From: Notolepis coatsorum | Lineage: Eukaryota; Chordata; Actinopteri; Aulopiformes; Paralepididae | Direction: 5' to 3' | DNA length: 64,000 nucleotides | NCBI GenBank assembly: GCA_963971535.1 | Contig: OZ020591.1 | Coordinates: 16,292,823-16,356,822, forward strand | Part shown: positions 45,495 to 55,831 of the stretch, one piece after another | Numbering within the stretch: position 1 is the stretch's first letter | How the letters are laid out: every line of letters begins with the position of its first letter | The notes under the pieces: generated by a model | Database searches by the model: none | What the model saw: the letters and a program-made list of their open reading frames with translations, nothing else | What the model was told of the DNA's origin: nothing | Position numbers and translations under genes: made by a program

Positions 45495-46402
45495 CAGAGG
45501 GAGAGGAGGAACAGAGTGATAGGGAGGTGGAGAGGGAGAGGAGGAACAGAGCGATATGGAGGTGGAGAGGGAGAACAGAGTGATAGGGAGGTGGAGAAGG
45601 AGAGGAGGAACAGAGTAATATGGAGGTGGAGAGGGAGAGGAAGAACAGAGGTGGAGAGGTAGAAGAGGAACAGAGTGATAGGGAGGTGGAGAGGGAGAGG
45701 AACAGAGTGATAGAGGGAGAGATGGAACAGAGGTGGAGAGGGAGATGAGGAAAAGAGTGATAGGGAGGTGGAGAGGAAGAGGAACAGAGTGATAGGGAGG
45801 TGGAGAGGAAGAGGAAGAGAGTGATAGGGAGGTGGAGAGGGAGAGGAGGAAGAGATCGATAGGGAGGTGGAGAGGGAGAGGAGGAAGAGAGCGATAGGGA
45901 GGTGGAGAGAAGGAAGATAGTGATAGGGAGGTGGAGAGGAGGAAGTGATAGGGAGGTGGAGAGGGAGAGGAGGAAGAGTGATAGGGAGGTGGAGAGAAGG
46001 AAGATAGTGATAGGGAGGTGGAGAGGAGGAAGTGATAGGGAGGTGGAGAGGGAGAGGAGGAAGAGTGATAGGGAGGTGGAGAGAAGGAAGATAGTGATAG
46101 GGAGGTGGAGAGGAGGAAGTGATAGGGAGGTGGAGGAACAGAGTGATAGGGAGGTGGAGAGGAGGAAGAGTTATATGGAGGTGGAGAGGGAGAGGAGGAA
46201 GATAGTGATAGGGAGGTGGAGATGGAGAGAAGGAAGATAGTGATAGGGAGGTGGAGAGGAGGAATAGAGCGATAGGGAGGTGGAGGAAGAGAGCGATAGG
46301 GGGGTGGAGAGGAGGAAGAGTTATATGGAGGTGGGGAGGGAGAGGAGGAAGAGTGATAGGGAGGTGGAGATGGAGAGGAGGAAGAGAGCGATAGGGAGGT
46401 GG
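45495..46402. repeat. GA-rich minisatellite (block 3)
   Basis: Continuation of the 35-bp family with more variable units, including a higher-order repeat of about 85 bases near 45890-46140 (GAAGATAGTGATAGGGAGGT, then GAGGAAGTGATAGGGAGG). The minus-strand frame at 45449-46507 is a by-product. Confidence 0.93.
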
Positions 46403-46773
46403 AGTTGTTTTGTTCCTTGATTTATTTCCATAATACAGTTCTAAAACCCACAAAGCTTTACTCAATAAAGTGTCTTCATATATTAGCCTGTTATAGTCAG
46501 ATTGCATAAATATTTACCCATTTTCTTCAATATGGGGAACAGCATGAGTGAATATAATCCTATTTTCGATTGAAAAAAGGTGTATAATGTGTCTTTGGGC
46601 CATATAAAATAATGTTTGATATGGGTACTGGTTATGATGAGCTAATAAGTTAGTAATGAAGTACAAAACAAAACGGGATAATAATCCTTATTTTTTGGGG
46701 TGGTTGGTACAGAGTTTCACACCGGGTCCATTCGGACCCAGAGTTTTTGTTAACACCAAAATAAGATAAGGGT
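46403..46773. other. right end of the piggyBac-type element
   Basis: AT-rich sequence leading into the GGGTCCATTCGGACCC motif (46721-46736) and the terminal TAAGGG. No coding sequence. Confidence 0.6.
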
Positions 46774-46930
46774 TAAGCTGCGAGGCGTAGAGATTCTTAC
46801 CCAACCCAGCTCCTCCCGGAGTGTTTAAGCTGCGAGGCGTAGAGATTCTTACCCAACCGAGCTCCTCCCGGAGTGTTTAAGCTGCAAGGCGTAGAGATTC
46901 TTACCCAACCCAGCTCCACCCGGAGAGTCG
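46774..46930. repeat. minisatellite, 52-bp unit (right part)
   Basis: Three copies of the 52-bp unit seen at 36712-36952, resuming at TTAAGCTGCGAGGCG. Another partial unit (GTTTAAGCTGCGAGGCG) stands alone at 48477-48493. Confidence 0.92.
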
Positions 46931-47454
46931 TAGCTCAGTCTAACTTCCCCGGAAGGAAACTCACATTATAACATTCTCGCCATAGCAACGACAGGCCTGG
47001 CCCCTCTTCTCGTTGCTATGTGACACGCTGTCTTTTGACCCAAATCACTATGGCAGCGGTGATGTTGATGTTAACTTACCCCAAACAAACGCTGTGGCTA
47101 TAGGCTGTTGATGATAACAGCACAGCCTCATCTGCTGGGGTTAGTCAGCTCCTAACACACACTCTCTCTGTTATCCTCCTCCTCTGAGATGACTATGAGT
47201 AGATGCTGTCATCCACCAATATTTTACATTATATACCCACCAATATTTTACATTATATACACATTGAAAAACAGACATCCTTCAGTGGCCAGACATCACG
47301 CATTGTGCGTGATTGTACAGCATTTCTGTCTCTATTCACGCATCACGCAAATTGAGACCATGTCCCGCATGATTGGTTGTCATCCACGCTAACGCCCAGT
47401 GCCAGTGTGAATCCCTGTACTTGTGAGTTGTTTTGGTGAGTTACTTTTGTTAGT
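46931..47454. other. unassigned sequence with a short direct repeat
   Basis: CCACCAATATTTTACATTAT occurs twice in tandem at 47214-47261. No gene is recognised. Confidence 0.4.
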
Positions 47455-48160
47455 CAAAAGTCAAAGTCAGCTTTATTGTCACCTCTCGTAATGTGCAAGA
47501 CATACAGAGAAATGCAATTGCATTTCCCCCTTCCCACGGTGTATATAAAGAACAAGATCTAATATAAACATAAAGTACACTATAAACATAAAGTAACATA
47601 TGGACAGTATACAGGACTATATACAATGTACAGTAGCTAGTCAATGTATGAGTGAATGTAAATATAGAGGTAAACAAGAACTTAGTGCAAAACTTTTAGC
47701 AGCAGTGGTACATAGTAAGTATGAATAATAATGGCAGTAAAATATAATAAAATAATGGCAGTAAAGTGGCAGTGAGATGATGGATATGGCAGTAAACTAA
47801 TATGATGTACACTAAATAAATAAACAAAATAATGGTAGTAAAGTGGCAGTGTGTGTGTCAGTGGGGGGGGGGGGGGGTAGTCCAGAGTCTGTGGGGGTCT
47901 GAGTAAGAGAGGAGTCCAGATTCTGAGGAGGCAGGTAAGAGAGAGGGGGGAGAGCTGGGTGTGTGTGTGTCAGTGGGGGGGGGAGGGGGTTTCTTAGTCC
48001 AGGTTCTGTGGTTGCAGAGTAAGAGAGGAGGGGAGAGCTGGGAGAGAGTTCAGCTTCCTGACAGTCTGCTGGTCCTGCAGCTCGGAGGCTCCTCATTCTC
48101 CTCCCGGAGGGCAGGAGAGTGAAAAAGCGTTGTGAGGGTGGTCATTATGTGTGCAATGCA
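47455..48160 (-). mobile_element. LINE 3' fragment (Rex1/L2-like)
   Basis: The CAAAGTCAGCTTTATTGTCA start and the CATTCTCCTCCCGGAGGGCA block near 48095 are typical of the 3' UTR and C-terminal end of fish LINEs on the minus strand. G/T-rich simple repeats (47850-47880 and 47955-47990) lie inside. No usable frame remains. Confidence 0.55.
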
Positions 48161-48962
48161 TGTGTGTGATAAGACTGGGGGTCCAGACCTAGCTATAATC
48201 ATAAGTGATTGTAAGTCTGGGTGGTCATTTTGTTTATTTTGAGTACTTAACACCCATTAGAGACAAAAGGAAAATAAAAGAAAATGAATAAGGGCAAAAC
48301 ATATTAGGCTTGTGGTCATTTGAATGAGGACAGTGGCGGATGAGCCTTGAAGGAGGGGACAGGGACAGTCCACCAAAAAAAGGGGGGGGGGGCTGCGCTG
48401 GGGGGTGTCCCACATTGTCCCTCACAAACATACCCTTTGTCCCACATTTGGTTTATTGGGATCTGGTCACCCTAGTTTAAGCTGCGAGGCGTGTTGGAAA
48501 AGCTTTAACCATGAGTATAGTTTCACAGTCAGGGAAATGTTCGTCAGAACCTGTTAAAATGCACCTTACCTAAACCCTTACGATCACCTTCCAGAAAACC
48601 CCCTTCTCGGGGTAAAAGAGAGAATTTCCACACAATCTCTTTAAATCCAATGATGTATTTTTTATTATACAATGGCATGCAAATATCTTGATTCTGATTG
48701 GCTGAAACAGTCAAGTTAGCGGTTGTTATTTCGTATAACACACTCCACGTGACCCCAGATCCCTCCCACAACAGAATTACATTTTCTGAATGAGTCCGCC
48801 ATAGATAGACAAATGGAAGTATGAATATATTTTGAACAAATCCTCCAAAAAAGATAGTCAACTGGAATATGTTAGTTCGTTACACATATGTTGGATTATG
48901 TAATTGGTTTGTCAGGACCCATTGTGAAACAAAATAAAAATTGCGGACTTACATTTTTTTTT
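48161..48962. other. unassigned sequence with a transposon-end-like block
   Basis: The block TTGGGATCTGGTCACCCTAG at 48458-48477 resembles a reversed TAGGGTGACCAGA-type end and abuts a stray 52-bp minisatellite unit. The rest is unassigned. Confidence 0.4.
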
Positions 48963-49054
48963 TATACTCATTAGATTACGCCTAGGGGGGTCTAACGACC
49001 CTCCGCTGCACGTCGGGCCTAACAACCACCCCTAGGCGTGATCTAATGAGTATA
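48963..49054. repeat. inverted repeat (foldback)
   Basis: Arms of 26 bases with one or two mismatches (TATACTCATTAGATTACGCC and GGCGTGATCTAATGAGTATA) enclose a 40-base GC-rich loop. This could be a small foldback element or an RNA hairpin. Confidence 0.83.
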
Positions 49055-50222
49055 ACACACTCCTGCGCGTGATGTAATGCTTAATTCAAGCTTAATCATT
49101 TTTGCACATGGGGAAATAAGCCACAGTTCAAATTAATAAGAAAATAGAGAAAACAACTTAGTTCAAATTAAATAAGAAAATTGAGTAAACAAATTAAAAC
49201 AAATTAAAATCATAAAACTGTGACTGAGTATATAACCATTCTGGGGGAGTTTAGTAGACTGATCAGATCGACCTTACCTCCCCTTATCCAGCTCAGATGA
49301 TGTATTCCACCAATAAGCCCGATGCCCAGTACAGGGAGTCTGACTGTGGGCCAATGCCCTCGGTCGAGCAGGGAGAGCGATGGACCAGAGGATAATTATA
49401 GCCTCACACTCAGCTAGGGACTCCGAGGGTTTACCTGGGTCGAGAGTGGGTCGAGAGTGCCTCCCCGTGCCCGCAATCCCGACTTGAAACAAGACAGGAA
49501 AGTAAGCTGTGAACACACTCAGTTCGACCCGCAGCTCTCAATCCTGACCAATGGAGCCTCGTATACTCACTTAGGTACTTGTCGGAGCTGCTAACGATCC
49601 CTTCAAAGTCTCTATAGTGTGTGGTGCAATCCTCTGATCCTCATATGGTTGGTTCAGGCAGAGGACGACTTACCCTGAGAGCCGATCCCAGCGCTCTGCC
49701 TAAAACTAGTAAAACAGCCTTTTATATAGGCCTTCCGATCCCCCTGGTCCTCCCTCCTTTATCTGCTAAACCAATAACTCTCTTTTTTAGTTCTGACCAA
49801 TCTTACTAGAACGTTACTTTACAACCTCCCATCTGTTCTTGCCCAGACACAGCATGAGTCCCTTTTTCTGTGGGCCATTTCCAGCATGAGTCATTCTTTC
49901 CATGCAGTTACGGCCCTACTAGTTATTATACTAAATACTAAAGTTATTATTACTCAGTCACAACCTGCCTGCTTGAATCATGGTACACACAGTACACTTT
50001 AATCATTTATTTTTCCTTCAGTATCACAATTCCCTTGTAGATACGGTTTTGTCTTTATTATAATCATGTTTCTGTGTATGCTGATTATAATACATTTATT
50101 TAATTTCAGTCATACATGACATTGATTATTAGTATTAGCTCCCTTCATCACCCTCTGGAGGCTACTTGTGTTTGTTGCATTTATTCTTCTTGGTACCTAC
50201 TTTGTATTCAGCACCAGTCCTT
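49055..50222. other. unassigned sequence
   Basis: Moderately GC-rich at 49250-49700, then AT-rich. It may be a regulatory or terminal part of an element running on the minus strand with the frames at 50223-51176, but no ends were found. Confidence 0.3.
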
Positions 50223-50523
50223 TTAACAAATTGTCCATTGACCCTCATGGTCTGCGTGTATTTCCAGTATATCTTCTAGATTCTCATAATCTGGGGCATG
50301 TATTTCCAGTATTTCATCTGGAATCTCATCATTCTCCGGCCCTTCCTGGATCCCCAGGATCGGTGGCGCTGAATCAATCATCTTGACCTCCTTTTCCTTC
50401 TGCTTGGTCTCCATGGGCCTGCTCCATCTCCAGGATCCCCTCTTCCATCTCTCGTCAGCATTTCCAACGCCGTCTCGCCCACTCCCTCTGTATCCTCTGG
50501 TGGTCCTTCGAATGGTATCAGGC

Positions 50524-51176
50524 TTACATCACACCAACCTTGAAAGAGGTCCCACTTCTTCTCTGGAAGGGTTGGAAGGATTGGCCGTGCTTCTGGTCTG
50601 AGGAAGGAGTCCGCAGTTCTCCTAGACCAATCACACTTTTCTCCATCTCACCTTGTTCTGGGTTTCTTGAATAGGTTGGGCTATAACTTGGGGCCAATGG
50701 TGGGCTGTAGTTTAGTAGGAAGGGTGAGTAGAGCTCCCGTCTTACGGCTTCAGGCTGCACTCTAGGATCTGTGGGATGAAGATCCATCTCTAGAGTACTG
50801 TCCGATGATTCAGACAGCTGTTGTTCCACCCTCTTCTCTCTGAGTTGCGGGCCCAGTTCCACCTGGTCCTGGTCTTCTTGTACCTCGGTTCACTCACGTT
50901 ATTCTCTACTATCACCCTTGGTCTCTTGGGTGATGGTTGTTGGTCTGGGGACTCTGGGCTATCATACTGCTGGTACCACTCCAACGTCCCTGGCTGAGGG
51001 GGGTCTCCTGGATTCAGCCATGCCATCACGTATTCTTCTGTTGGGTCCTCCTGGAATCTTACCAACTTATTTACCGGACCTATAGGACCCGCTCTCTTAC
51101 CCATTTCGGCTTTGGTCAGGTACAGATCCCCTGGTGAGGTCCAGTTTGTCCTGGCTGGGAAGGTTGGGATTCTCAA
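50524..51176 (-). CDS. unrecognised minus-strand frames, proline-rich
   Basis: Two overlapping minus-strand frames: 51176-50790 (128 residues, MRIPTFPARTNWTSP start, a KRPRVIVENN stretch, Pro/Arg-rich) and 50862-50524 (112 residues, SPFLLNYSPPLAPSYSPTYS, proline/serine-rich). I do not recognise either. Composition suggests a hydrophilic, disordered protein and KRPR might be a nuclear signal. They could be exons of a host gene, an accessory frame of an unknown element, or chance. The next minus-strand feature upstream is the zinc-finger gene, about 200 bases away. Confidence 0.25.
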
Positions 51177-51269
51177 TTCTTCAGGTCTCTTGAAAGTATG
51201 TTGAGTATTTAAGCAGATTTCAACACGATTTTAGGGTTTGACACCTGAATGAATATACTGGAATATATT

Positions 51270-51395
51270 GGTGCTTCTTTAAGTGGTAAGGCTTCTCTCC
51301 TGTATGTATTCACTGGTGTAAGTTTCTCTCCTGTATGTATGTGCTGGTGTGTCTTTTAAATTGAATGAACAAATCAAATGTTTCCCCCACTGTCT
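51270..51395 (-). pseudogene. decayed zinc-finger repeats downstream of the zinc-finger frame
   Basis: Fragments of the finger linker and helix sequence (AAGGCTTCTCTCCTGTATG on the plus strand, repeated three times) continue past the stop codon of the zinc-finger gene, out of register and shortened. They show that the array was once longer or has lost and gained units at this end. Confidence 0.7.
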
Positions 51396-53345
51396 TTAAG
51401 GCTTCTCTCCTGTATGAATACGCTGGTGTTGCTTTAAGTTTCCAGAGTTAGTGAAGCTCTTCTCACACTGGTCACAGTGGTAAGGCTTCTCTCCTGTATG
51501 AATACGCTGGTGTGTCTTTAAGTTTGAAAGTTGACTGAAGCTCTTCTCACACTGGTCACAGTGGTAAGGCTTCTCTCCTGTATGAATGCGCCGGTGAATC
51601 TTTAATTCTTCAGAGGTACTGAAGCTCTTCTCACACTGGTCACAGTGGTAAGGCTTCTCTCCTGTATGAATGCGCTGGTGTGTCTTTAAACTTCCAGCGA
51701 TACTGAAGCTCTTCTCACACTGGTCACAGTGGTAAGGCTTCTCTCCTGTATGAATACGCTGGTGTTTCTTTAAGTCTCCAGAGTTACTGAAGCTCTTCTC
51801 ACACTTGTCACAGTGGTAAGGCTTCTCTCCTGTATGAATGCGCTGGTGTATCTGTAAGCCTCCACAGGTACTGAAGCTCTTCTCACACTGGTCACAGTGG
51901 TAAGGCTTCTCTCCTGTATGAATGCGCCGGTGTGTCTTTAATTCTGCAGCGGTACTGAAGCTCTTCTCACACTGGTCACAGTGGTAAGGCTTCTCTCCTG
52001 TATGCATGCGCTGGTGTGTCTTTAAGCTTCCAGAGGTACTGAAGCGTGATCCACATTGGTCACAGTAGTAAGGCTTCTCTCCTGTATGAATGCGCTGGTG
52101 TGTCTTTAAGCTTCCAGAGGTACTGCAGCTCTTCTCACACTGGTCACAGTGGTAAGGCTTCTCTCCTGTATGCATGCGCTGGTGTGTCTTTAAGTTTCCA
52201 GAGGTACTGAAGCGCGCTCCGCATCGGTCACAGTGGTAAGGCTTCTCTCCTGTATGCATGCGCTGGTGTGACTTTAAGCTTCCAGAGGTACTGAAGCGCG
52301 ATCCACATTGGTCACAGTGGTAAGGCTTCTCAGGCTTCTCTCCTGTATGAATGTGCTGGTGTGACTTTAATCTTCCAGAGGTACTGAAGCTCTTCTCACA
52401 CTGGTCACAGTGGTAAGGCTTCTCAGGCTTCTCTCCTGTATGAATGCGCTGGTGTTGCTTTAAGTTTCCAGAGTTAGTGAAGCTCTTCTCACACTGGTCA
52501 CAGTGGTAAGGCTTCTCTCCTGTATGATTACGCTGGTGTGTCTTTAAGTTTGAAAGTTGACTGAAGCTCTTCTCACACTGGTCACAGTGGTAAGGCTTCT
52601 CTCCTGTATGAATACGCTGGTGTTTATTTAAGTCTCCAGAGTGGGTGAAGCTCTTCTCACACTGGTCACAGTGGTAAGGCTTCTCTCCTGAATGAATGTG
52701 CTGGTGTATCTTCAAGGTTGTAGATTGACTGAAGCTCTTCTCACACTGGTCACAGTGGTAAGGCTTCTCTCCTGTATGAATACGCTGGTGAGTCTTTAAG
52801 CTGAGATATACACTGAAGCTCTTCTCACATTGGTCACAGTGGTAAGGCTTCTCTCCTGTATGAATGCGCTGGTGTTGCTTTAAGTGGTGAGATCTGCGAA
52901 AGCGCATTCCACACTGGTCACAGTGGTACGGCTTCTCTCCTGTATGAATGCGCTGGTGTGTCTTCAAGGTTGTAGATTGACTGAAGCTCTTCTCACACTG
53001 GTCACAGTGGTAAGGCTTCTCTCCTGTATGAAAGCGCTGGTGTGTCTTTAAGTTTCCAGAGATACTGAAGCTCTTCTCACACTGGTCACAGTGGTAAGGC
53101 TTCTCTCGAGTATGAATGCGCTGGTGTTTCTTTAATTCTCCAGAGGTACGGAAACGCGTTCCACATTGGTCACAGTGGTAAGGCTTCTCTCCTGTATGAA
53201 TGCACTGGTGTTTCAGAAAAGTGGCCTTTTTGATGAAGCGCTTTCCACACTGGTCACAGCAGTGAGGCCTTGACTCATTCATATCTCTGCTTGTTGTTGT
53301 GGAGCAATGCAGCAATTGTACCTGGAGAAGAGAGAAGTACACCAA
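51396..53345 (-). CDS. C2H2 zinc-finger protein, 22 fingers
   Basis: A minus-strand frame of 649 residues with 22 consecutive C2H2 fingers from about residue 29 to the end, of the form YHCDQCEKSF-x7-H-x3-H joined by TGEKP linkers. It probably binds a long DNA site in the nucleus as a transcription regulator. No KRAB, SCAN, BTB or other effector domain is seen in this exon. The first 14 codons probably precede a splice site: TCTCTTCTCCAG at 53322-53333 reads as a 3' splice acceptor, so translation may come from an upstream exon or start at MNESRP (53282). Fingers 10 and 11 have a lengthened linker (TGEKPEKP). Fingers 9-10 (QLSNLKT, TNSGNLKQ) recur as fingers 21-22. The frame ends directly after a TGEKP. 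Confidence 0.92.
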   Translation of the reverse strand: MVYFSLLQVQLLHCSTTTSRDMNESRPHCCDQCGKRFIKKATFLKHQCIHTGEKPYHCDQCGTRFRTSGELKKHQRIHTREKPYHCDQCEKSFSISGNLKTHQRFHTGEKPYHCDQCEKSFSQSTTLKTHQRIHTGEKPYHCDQCGMRFRRSHHLKQHQRIHTGEKPYHCDQCEKSFSVYLSLKTHQRIHTGEKPYHCDQCEKSFSQSTTLKIHQHIHSGEKPYHCDQCEKSFTHSGDLNKHQRIHTGEKPYHCDQCEKSFSQLSNLKTHQRNHTGEKPYHCDQCEKSFTNSGNLKQHQRIHTGEKPEKPYHCDQCEKSFSTSGRLKSHQHIHTGEKPEKPYHCDQCGSRFSTSGSLKSHQRMHTGEKPYHCDRCGARFSTSGNLKTHQRMHTGEKPYHCDQCEKSCSTSGSLKTHQRIHTGEKPYYCDQCGSRFSTSGSLKTHQRMHTGEKPYHCDQCEKSFSTAAELKTHRRIHTGEKPYHCDQCEKSFSTCGGLQIHQRIHTGEKPYHCDKCEKSFSNSGDLKKHQRIHTGEKPYHCDQCEKSFSIAGSLKTHQRIHTGEKPYHCDQCEKSFSTSEELKIHRRIHTGEKPYHCDQCEKSFSQLSNLKTHQRIHTGEKPYHCDQCEKSFTNSGNLKQHQRIHTGEKP

Positions 53346-53433
53346 TGAAGAGGTCAGATTTTGTGTGTTTTAGCAATTGTACCTGGAGAAGAGAGAAGTA
53401 CACCAATGAAGAGGTCAGATTTTGTGTGTTTTG
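53311..53433. repeat. 61-bp tandem duplication over a splice acceptor
   Basis: The block starting AGCAATTGTACCTGGAGAAG is present at 53311-53371 and again at 53372-53432. On the minus strand each copy contains the pyrimidine tract and AG of the candidate 3' splice site of the zinc-finger exon. Confidence 0.85.
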
Positions 53434-55831
53434 CATTCGTTCAGTTCGTATTTCTCAAGTTCTCAAAATGTTTTATGCTCCAAATTTAGTTGATGTGATT
53501 TAAAAGTGAATCTGCTCCAAGGGCGGTAATTGAAAACTGGCCAACATTAATAAAATACTGAGATAAAACCGAATAAAACCGACATTGTGGTTTTATCCGT
53601 CCTTGTAACAATATCATTGTTGTTACATTCAGCACAGCGATAAGTCGGGTTAACTTGCCATCGCTTGAGCGCCAAACCCGAGAAAAGTTGGGTTTTAATC
53701 GTTATTTCTTTTATTCGCTATATCCATTCATAATTCATCCATCCAGCCTGATGTTATCATTGGGAATGGCTCTGGGATCGCAAACGGCCAATACCACCGC
53801 CTAACGCCTTGCAGCCGGTATTGCACATCATTGGAAAGCCTCTGGCTTGGGCTGTACGCTGATCTAAGAAATCCGGTCCAGGTTTTCCTTCTCGGGCATG
53901 AGTAACGTTATAACACACGGACTGGGGACACTCGAGCACCGCCGGTTCATGTGTTTTGGTGGATGAACGTTGGACACACGACAGCGATCAGTATTTGGAA
54001 TGGCGACCAGATAATTGGATTATTCTTTTTGCAGTACATCATATACTAGGTAAGGACTATAGGTTATCAATCTTGCATTGATCCGATGATTTTTTCCCCT
54101 GCGATCGCAGCGTGTGTCTAATGTACTGTGTAATGTATGCCGTTGGTTGCGCTCGAAGCATAGAAACCCCCCCCCCCACACCCTTTCGTGCATGCATGAT
54201 GAAACATAATACCGATAATCTAGCGTTGATTTCAGATTGATTCAATAATCAGGCGAGAAATGGCACGATTTATAATGAAATGCACTGAAACGCTGTTTGC
54301 CGGAGTTTCCTGGGATTACACAGGATCACTCTAAAACTATACTAATATTCACCACGGTATAAAACGAAAATGTATGGATAAAAAAATTATCTGTTTTTTG
54401 CATGTTGACCGGAAGAAACTCTCTGACAATCGACGTTGTTATTAGATCCATAGCTATAATATTTAATATAGGTTTAGCACTGCAAACACCGGAACTTATT
54501 CCCATTGAACAGAGCGCTGGCACACAACACAACGCCCATAGTGACCCCTGGCACTCAAAGTGTGGTCTGTGAGTACACAGACCACTAGTACAGATAATTC
54601 AGTCTGAAATTATATACATATTAATCCATGTATTGTTTAGCGAAAGAGTAGCCTATTGATCATTCGTTTGTAATATGTTTATCAGATCAAGATCATGAAT
54701 TAAGATCACATTTCCGTCTGCCCAGCACCAAGACAACTAATTGAAGCGCGTCAAATACCCCCGATCCATATGTTGTGGTGGGTTATGTCGTGGACCAAAT
54801 GGACTGGCTTGATCATGCAATGCGTTTATACCGATCGGGCTGATAAGCGTTTTTAGTGTTCAATACGAATGCCGTTACTGGCAATGAAATGATCAGAAAC
54901 TACCCCCCCCCCCCCTTTCATGCATTCATGATGAAACATAATACCTATTATATACATTTGATTTGGGAATAGTAGCGTGTCCAGGCAAGAAACGGCAACA
55001 CTTATAGTAGAATACACAAATAAGGCTTGTTGGTGACAGGTATAGACCACGTGTTGTTATGGTTACATCATTCACAAAGGGGTCACATGGTGTCGTAGTA
55101 GTAGTAAAAGTCAGCTGTTCACCGGCGAGTTTCAGGTATACGGTAATAGCGAGGGAGTGAGCGGGGAAGTCACATTTTGCTGACCGCACGCTACACTATG
55201 ATAAATCAAGCTGTGATTCACTTTATTTTTGTAGTATATGAACTGTTTTTAACTTCAATAAACTAGCCAAACGCAGTATCCTGGAGCAGTGATTTTATGA
55301 CAAGCGGCGCGTCTGGCAGGTATCATTATTTCCCAGATTTAGTCTCTCTGTGACTACAGTTTGTTTGGACAGTCGCCATACATTTGTCAGCAAACGGTGA
55401 CACTGAACGAAGGATTGGAGCCACGAAAGGTCCCGACAAGTCAGACATTGGACGCGGAGCAAGGAGCAACGCACGCATGCAAACAATGGAATGATCGCAC
55501 GCACGCACAAAGGACCGGGCCGAGCCAGCGTATATCAACGGATTTGCGGTAAAGTAACCCGACCCGTTGCGTTCTGCTGTGGACCCATGTTGGTTCGTTT
55601 GGAACAATTTTGCGCTGGTTCTACCACTGAGTGAAACTGTTATTATGCTGAACACGCTATGGATGTGTGTGTGCGGCCCGCCGGGCCAAGCTTGTATCAT
55701 GTGTGTGACAACAAACAATTAACGTGCGCTGCACTGCACTGCTCTCTTTGCGTTTGGTGTGGCTGATATATGTGGCGGGCTTTGCAAATGCTTTGGATAT
55801 TGGAATTGGATTCTCATGGTGATAACTTTGC
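53434..55831. other. unassigned sequence upstream of BEL/Pao element C
   Basis: No gene recognised. Two diverged blocks containing a poly-C run and CATGATGAAACATAATACC lie at about 54165-54215 and 54904-54950, so part of the region is a duplicated repeat. A short palindrome GTGGTCTGTG/CACAGACCAC is at 54561-54584. The LTR or leader of the BEL/Pao element may lie here, but its ends were not found. Confidence 0.4.

Larger units (their letters stand above)
36953..46773. mobile_element. piggyBac-type element, expanded by nested insertions
   Basis: Left end CCCTTATATGTGG, right end AAGATAAGGG, with TTAA immediately after the right end (46774-46777) and the target being the TTAA of the 52-bp minisatellite. 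CCC ends and TTAA targets are the piggyBac signature. The left flank lacks the TTAA and reads AGTGT directly against CCC. Near-palindromic GGGTCCGAACGGACCC motifs lie inside both ends (36971, 37151 and 46722). No transposase is visible; the interior is a GA-rich minisatellite, a hAT remnant, a Gypsy fossil and LINE fragments. Confidence 0.78.

Noticed and set aside
45449-46507. 352-residue minus-strand frame
   Set aside because: Again a translation of the GA-rich minisatellite and part of the flanking LINE, not a gene.
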